From the NCBI GenBank assembly GCA_012729655.1, contig JAAYCS010000028.1:1-50384 (forward strand): a DNA stretch of 50,384 bases, in the 5' to 3' direction. Both the position numbers and the translations under genes were made by a program. Source of the stretch: Desulfovibrionales bacterium. Lineage in GTDB: Bacteria > Desulfobacterota > Desulfovibrionia > Desulfovibrionales > Desulfomicrobiaceae. Shown here one piece after another: positions 46,379 through 50,384 of the stretch. The notes beneath the pieces are model-generated. The model worked only from the letters and a program-made list of their open reading frames with translations, had not been told where the DNA came from and made no database searches. Position 1 is the stretch's first letter. Every line of letters begins with the position of its first letter.

Positions 46379-46717
46379 ATGAACCTCGCCGTCATCAAGA
46401 TCTACCCAGCGGCCGGTTATGCCCCGGCCATCATCGATGTGCTCGAGTCCATGAAAGCCGCTCTCGGGGCCGCCGCGGACTGCAAGGACTGCTCCGTCGC
46501 CTTCGAGACCGGGGAGGACGGGGCCATTGTCTATACGGAGATATGGTTGTCGCAGGAGGCCCATGAGAACCATCTGCGTTCGGCCATTTTCTCGCGGATG
46601 CTGGAGGCCATGGAGTTCTCGCGCAAGCGCCCAATCGTCGAGTTTTTCACCGTCACCGAGGCCGGCGGGATGGAGTTCATCGAGCGGGCGCGGACGGGGA
46701 CGATGGCCGGGCTTTGA
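46379..46717 (+). CDS. Small ABM/dimeric alpha-beta barrel protein
   Basis: A 112-residue soluble protein with the ferredoxin-like repeat layout of ABM-type proteins: AVIKIYPAAGYAPAIIDVLE, CSVAFETGEDGAIVYTEIWL, the helix SQEAHENHLRSAIFSRMLEA and a last strand RPIVEFFTVTEAGG. The ligand or reaction is unknown. The ATG follows AAAGGA. It precedes the DUF3313 lipoprotein by 52 bases and is probably in the same unit. Confidence 0.75.
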   Translation: MNLAVIKIYPAAGYAPAIIDVLESMKAALGAAADCKDCSVAFETGEDGAIVYTEIWLSQEAHENHLRSAIFSRMLEAMEFSRKRPIVEFFTVTEAGGMEFIERARTGTMAGL

Positions 46718-46769
46718 TCCGGCGGAGGAAACACGTCGTATGTTCATTTCAACCCAACAAGGAGTCCAT

Positions 46770-47450
46770 ATGAAGAAGATGCTCATCCTCGCCGTCATGC
46801 TGTCCCTGTGCGCCTGCGCCACGAGCGGGAAACAGTCCACCACGGATTTCAACCCAGCCGACCACTTCCTCGGCGCCGACTACGCCAAGCTGCAGGCCGT
46901 CCCGGAACTGAAGGGCGGGCTCGGCTGGCGGAGCCCCGAGTTCAAAGCCAAGGACTACACGGCCATGTACATCGAGCCGGTGAAGCTGTGGAACGCCGAG
47001 AACATGGTCAAGGATTCGGGCCTGAAGATGGACGACCTGAATCTGCTGGCCACGTATTTCCATGACGTGCTGACGCGCGTGCCTGACGGGCAGAAGCTGC
47101 AATTGGCCGCCCAGCCGGGCCCCGGCGTCATCGCCGTGCAGGCGGCGGTGGTCGAGGTCGAGGCCAGCAGCCCCGTGTCCAACGCCCTGACCTCCGTCAT
47201 TCCCGTCGGCATCCTCCTGTCCGCGGGCAAGCAGGTGGCCACGGGTCAGGCCATGGGCGTGGGCAAGTGCGCCGTGGAGGTCAAGTTCGTCGATGCCATG
47301 ACCGGCAAGAATCTGGTTCTCTTCGCCGACACCAAGGTCGGCAAGAAGTACAGTTCCTCCGGGTTCACCAAGACCGGCCAGACCGAGGAGGCCATGAACG
47401 AATGGGCCGCCCTGCTCAAGGAGCGCATCGACGTTCTGTGGACGAAATAG
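46770..47450 (+). CDS. DUF3313-type lipoprotein
   Basis: A 226-residue outer membrane lipoprotein with lipobox LCAC (cysteine near residue 14 or 16). The mature part follows the DUF3313 pattern: YTAMYIEPVKLWNAENMVKD, a middle strand region (GPGVIAVQAAVVEVEASSPV), and FVDAMTGKNLVLFADTKVGK near the end. The function of the family is unknown. The ATG follows AAGGAGTCC. A strong terminator lies about 200 bases downstream. Confidence 0.85.
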   Translation: MKKMLILAVMLSLCACATSGKQSTTDFNPADHFLGADYAKLQAVPELKGGLGWRSPEFKAKDYTAMYIEPVKLWNAENMVKDSGLKMDDLNLLATYFHDVLTRVPDGQKLQLAAQPGPGVIAVQAAVVEVEASSPVSNALTSVIPVGILLSAGKQVATGQAMGVGKCAVEVKFVDAMTGKNLVLFADTKVGKKYSSSGFTKTGQTEEAMNEWAALLKERIDVLWTK

Positions 47451-47656
47451 GTGTTCGTTGGCCGTCAAGTCGTCGCAGGCGGCATTGCCCCGCCGGGACG
47501 TTTTGCGATTCGGGTTCCGGTCCGCAACGTGGAAGGAGAGGTTCCTGTCCGCCGGGTGCGTCGTCCGGGTGATGGACCGGGACCGCCAGATGTCGGCACC
47601 CTCCTGACCTTCGGCGAGATAGTGGACGGCCACGAAACGGAACTGGTATTTAACAC

Positions 47657-47693
47657 ACTGGCGGCGCAGGATACGATGCGCCGCCAGTCTTTC
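47657..47693 (+). terminator. Intrinsic terminator after the DUF3313 gene
   Basis: Perfect 12-bp arms ACTGGCGGCGCA (47657-47668) and TGCGCCGCCAGT (47677-47688), 8-base loop, then CTTTCC. It lies in the 387-base gap 47451-47837, which otherwise contains no gene I can support. Confidence 0.8.
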
Positions 47694-47837
47694 CTCCTTC
47701 CCGGACGGGCGCGCGAAGTTTCGCGTGCCCGCTGCATCGATGTGCGGGACAGGGCTCGCGAAACAGGCGTCGCCGTCGCCCGGCAAAGGCGGATGGCACT
47801 TCGGAAACGGGATTGATTCCCTAGCAAGGAGACGTAC

Positions 47838-49067
47838 ATGGCCAGAATCGGGAGAGTTTTCGACTCGACGCGCTTTTCCCAGACGATCAGGTGTATGGCA
47901 CACATGGGTGTTGCCGCCTCCTTCCTGTCGGTCCTGATCGTTGCGGGGGGGTGTCAGCAGAAGGAGCAGGCCGGGCCTCCACCGGTTCCGGTGGTGGAGG
48001 TGGTGAAGGTCGTCCAGCAGGACGTGCCGATCTTCAGCGAATGGATCGGCGTCCTGGACGGGTCCATCAACGCGGTCATCCGCCCGCAGGTCACGGGGTA
48101 TCTGGTCAAACAGAACTACGTCGAAGGCGACATCGTCAGGAAAGGGCAGGTCCTCTTCGAGATTGACCCGCGCACCTTCCAGGCCGAGGTCAAGCAGGCC
48201 CAGGCCGCCCTGGAACAGGCCAAGGGCGAGTTGGCCGCGCAGGAGGCCTCCGCCGCCACGGCCCGGGCCGACCTGGCCAGGATAAAGCCGCTGGCCGCCA
48301 AGAACGCCGTGTCCCAGAAGGATCTCGACTACGCCATCGGGCGCGACCTGGTGACCAAGGCCGCGGTGGTGACCGCCAAGGCCGGCATCGCCGTGGCCCA
48401 GGCCAACCTGGAAAAGGCCCAGCTGGAGCTGGGCTTCACCAGGATCACCTCGCCCGTGGACGGCGTGGCGGGCATCGCCAAGGCCCAGCTGGGCAACCTG
48501 GTCAGCCCCAGCATGCAGGAGGAGTTGACCTCCGTCTCCGCCCTGGACCCCATCAAGGCCTACATCAACGTCAGCGAGCAGGAGTACCTGCGGGCCAGGA
48601 CGGCTGAAAACAGGGCGACGGACGCCCCCCTGCAGCTGGTACTGGCCGACGGCAGCGTCTATCCGCACCAGGGCAGGATGGCCCTGGCGGACCGCCAGGT
48701 CGACCCGGCCACGGGCACCCTGAAGATCGGCACCGTCTTCGCCAACCCGGAAAACCTCCTGCGGCCCGGCATGTTCGGCAAGGTCAGGGCCGTCCTGCAG
48801 ACCAAGTCCGGCGCCTTGATCGTGCCGCAGCGCGCGGTGACGGAAATGCAGGGCAGATACCTCGTGGCCGTGGTCGCCGCGGACAACAAGGTCGATGTCC
48901 GTCCGGTCCAGGTTGGCCAGAAGATCGATTCGGGCTGGGTCATCGAGAAGGGGCTCAATCCCGGAGAGGCGGTGGTCGCCGAGGGCACCCAGAAAGTCAG
49001 GCCGGGGATGAGCGTGACGCCCAAGCCCTTCGAACCCGCGGCCCCGGCGCCCGCCAGCAAGGGGTAG
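47838..49067 (+). CDS. RND efflux membrane fusion lipoprotein (second system)
   Basis: A 409-residue adaptor with a long N-terminal region and lipobox VAGGC (cysteine near residue 39), unlike the anchored first-system homologue. The lipoyl halves are RPQVTGYLVKQNYVEGDIV and ITSPVDGVAGIAKAQLGNLV, split by a long helical hairpin (about residues 100-195). The beta-barrel region reads FANPENLLRPGMFGKVRAVL. The ATG at 47838 follows CAAGGAGA. The pump gene starts 5 bases after its stop. A promoter must lie after the terminator at 47657-47693. No local regulator gene precedes it. Confidence 0.94.
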   Translation: MARIGRVFDSTRFSQTIRCMAHMGVAASFLSVLIVAGGCQQKEQAGPPPVPVVEVVKVVQQDVPIFSEWIGVLDGSINAVIRPQVTGYLVKQNYVEGDIVRKGQVLFEIDPRTFQAEVKQAQAALEQAKGELAAQEASAATARADLARIKPLAAKNAVSQKDLDYAIGRDLVTKAAVVTAKAGIAVAQANLEKAQLELGFTRITSPVDGVAGIAKAQLGNLVSPSMQEELTSVSALDPIKAYINVSEQEYLRARTAENRATDAPLQLVLADGSVYPHQGRMALADRQVDPATGTLKIGTVFANPENLLRPGMFGKVRAVLQTKSGALIVPQRAVTEMQGRYLVAVVAADNKVDVRPVQVGQKIDSGWVIEKGLNPGEAVVAEGTQKVRPGMSVTPKPFEPAAPAPASKG

Positions 49068-49072
49068 GCGCC

Positions 49073-50384
49073 ATGGCACGATTCTTCATCAACCGGCCCA
49101 TCGTGGCCATGGTCATCTCCATCCTGATGCTCATCGTCGGCATCGTGGCCATGCTCGGGCTGCCCACGGCGCAGTTCCCGAACATCGTCCCGCCCGAGAT
49201 CAAGGTTTCGGCCACCTACACCGGCGCCGACGCCCTGACCCTAGAGCAAGCGGTGGCCACGCCCATCGAGCAGGAGATGTCGGGCGTGGACAACATGAAC
49301 TACATGTACTCCACCAACGCCAACAACGGCGAAACGAAGCTGACCGTCAACTTCGACGTCAAGACCGACCCCAACACCGACCAGCTCCTGGCCCAGATGC
49401 GCAAAGGGCAGGCCGAGGCCAAGCTGCCGTCGGAAGTGCGCGAGTACGGCGTGAAGGTCGAGAAGTCGACCTCCTCGCCGCTCATCATGTTCGGCCTCTT
49501 TTCGCCGAACGGCACCTACGACAACATCTTCCTGGCCAACTACTGCTACATCAACATCAACGACCAGATGACCCGCATCAAGGGCATCGCCAGCGTCACC
49601 GTCTTCGGCGCGGGGCAGTACGCCATGCGACTGTGGGTCAAGCCCGACCAGCTGGCCAAGCTGAACATCACCATCCCCGAGATCATGAACGCCATCAAGG
49701 CCCAGAACACGGTCAACCCCGCCGGGCAGGTGGGGTCCGAGCCGGTTCCGGCGGGACAGGAGTTCACCTACACGGTCCGGGCCCAGGGACGCCTGCAGTC
49801 CGAGGAGGAATTCGGGGCCATCATCCTGCGCGCCAACCCGGACGGGTCCGTGGTGCGCGTCAGGGACGTGGCGCGCATCGAACTGGGTGCCCAGACCTAC
49901 AGCCTGGAGGGCCGCCTGCAGGGCAAGCCCGCCGCGCTGATCGCCCTGTACCAGATGCCGGGCACCAACGCGGTCGAGGCTGCCGACGGGGCCAAGGCCC
50001 TCATGGCCACGCTCAAGGAGCGCTTCCCGGCGGACCTGGACTACGTCGTCTCCCTGGACACCACCCTGGCCGTGACCGAGGGCATCAAGGAGATCCAGCA
50101 CACCCTGTTCGAGGCCCTGGCCCTGGTCATCATCGTGGTCTTCATCTTCCTGCAGGGCTGGCGGGCGACGCTCATTCCGCTCCTGGCCGTGCCCGTGTCC
50201 CTGGTCGGCACGTTCATGCTCTTCCCGCTGCTGGGGTTTTCCATCAACACCCTCTCCCTCTTCGGCCTGGTCCTGGCCATCGGCCTGGTCGTGGACGACG
50301 CCATCGTCGTGGTCGAGGCGGTGGAGCACCACATCGAGCACGGCCTCTCGCCCAAGGAGGCCACCTTCAAGGCCATGGAGGAGG
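49073..50384 (+). CDS. RND efflux pump, HAE-1 type (partial, runs off the window)
   Basis: The first 437 codons are present with no stop. It begins ARFFINRPIVAMVISILMLI and continues with TYTGADALTLEQAVATPIEQ, the porter-domain segments, and helices 2-4 with the proton-relay pair in [21 protein letters not shown]. It starts 5 bases after the adaptor gene stop and is co-transcribed. It differs clearly in sequence from the pump at 9086-12244, so the two systems are paralogues with probably different substrates. Confidence 0.95.
   Translation, partial: MARFFINRPIVAMVISILMLIVGIVAMLGLPTAQFPNIVPPEIKVSATYTGADALTLEQAVATPIEQEMSGVDNMNYMYSTNANNGETKLTVNFDVKTDPNTDQLLAQMRKGQAEAKLPSEVREYGVKVEKSTSSPLIMFGLFSPNGTYDNIFLANYCYININDQMTRIKGIASVTVFGAGQYAMRLWVKPDQLAKLNITIPEIMNAIKAQNTVNPAGQVGSEPVPAGQEFTYTVRAQGRLQSEEEFGAIILRANPDGSVVRVRDVARIELGAQTYSLEGRLQGKPAALIALYQMPGTNAVEAADGAKALMATLKERFPADLDYVVSLDTTLAVTEGIKEIQHTLFEALALVIIVVFIFLQGWRATLIPLLAVPVSLVGTFMLFPLLGFSINTLSLFGLVLAIGLVVDDAIVVVEAVEHHIEHGLSPKEATFKAMEE

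Noticed and set aside
47790-47815. Sigma-54 promoter before the second efflux system
   Set aside because: TGGCAC is present but the -12 element does not follow at the correct distance (AAACG instead of TTGC).

Overview
The window is about 50 kb of GC-rich chromosome with short intergenic gaps and mostly good Shine-Dalgarno sites. Rubrerythrin behind a PerR-like operator, a SulP anion permease, a TauE/SafE permease, several sigma-54 activators, a lipid A N-terminal-domain protein and two RND pumps point to an anaerobic Gram-negative bacterium. My best guess is Desulfovibrionales (Desulfomicrobium-like). That placement is inference from gene content; no rRNA or other phylogenetic marker is present. 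I see no IS element, prophage, CRISPR array, tRNA or rRNA.

Layout. 1-6.9 kb is housekeeping and stress: a cut-off gene end, SulP permease, double-domain universal stress protein, a TrmO/class II aldolase fusion, a DeaD-type RNA helicase, and rubrerythrin. 7.1-13.7 kb is a complete tripartite RND efflux operon (TetR repressor, fusion protein, pump, outer membrane factor) with a palindromic operator and a terminator. 13.9-19.8 kb is a minus-strand locus of two output-less response regulators, a TauE/SafE permease, a two-helix membrane protein with a large periplasmic domain, a PAS histidine kinase and an NtrC-family activator. It is preceded by a consensus sigma-54 promoter, an IHF-type site and upstream repeats, so the operon probably activates itself. 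20.1-22.1 kb holds a membrane-linked methyltransferase broken by an in-frame TGA, a YqaA-type membrane protein and a small monooxygenase.

22.2-29.2 kb is an envelope-modification locus. An OmpR/HisKA two-component pair is divergent from an LtaS-like phosphoglycerol/phosphoethanolamine transferase, an ArnT-like GT39 glycosyltransferase, a membrane-anchored metallophosphoesterase and a lipid A N-terminal-domain protein. 29.3-30.7 kb is an MFS transporter whose leader carries a recognisable fluoride (crcB-type) riboswitch followed by an intrinsic terminator. 31-38 kb carries an HD-GYP phosphodiesterase, a DUF2092 protein with an Arg/Gln-rich partner, a short CstA-type transporter, small secreted and unknown proteins, and a duplicated 26-bp gene end. 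38.3-42.5 kb is a translationally coupled GH63-like plus GH13 pair. 43-47.5 kb holds small exported proteins around a GAF-PAS-sigma-54 activator. 47.8 kb to the end starts a second RND system whose pump runs off the window.

The two most notable signals are the sigma-54-controlled TauE/SafE signalling locus and the fluoride riboswitch in front of an MFS carrier rather than CrcB/Fluc or a CLC-F antiporter.
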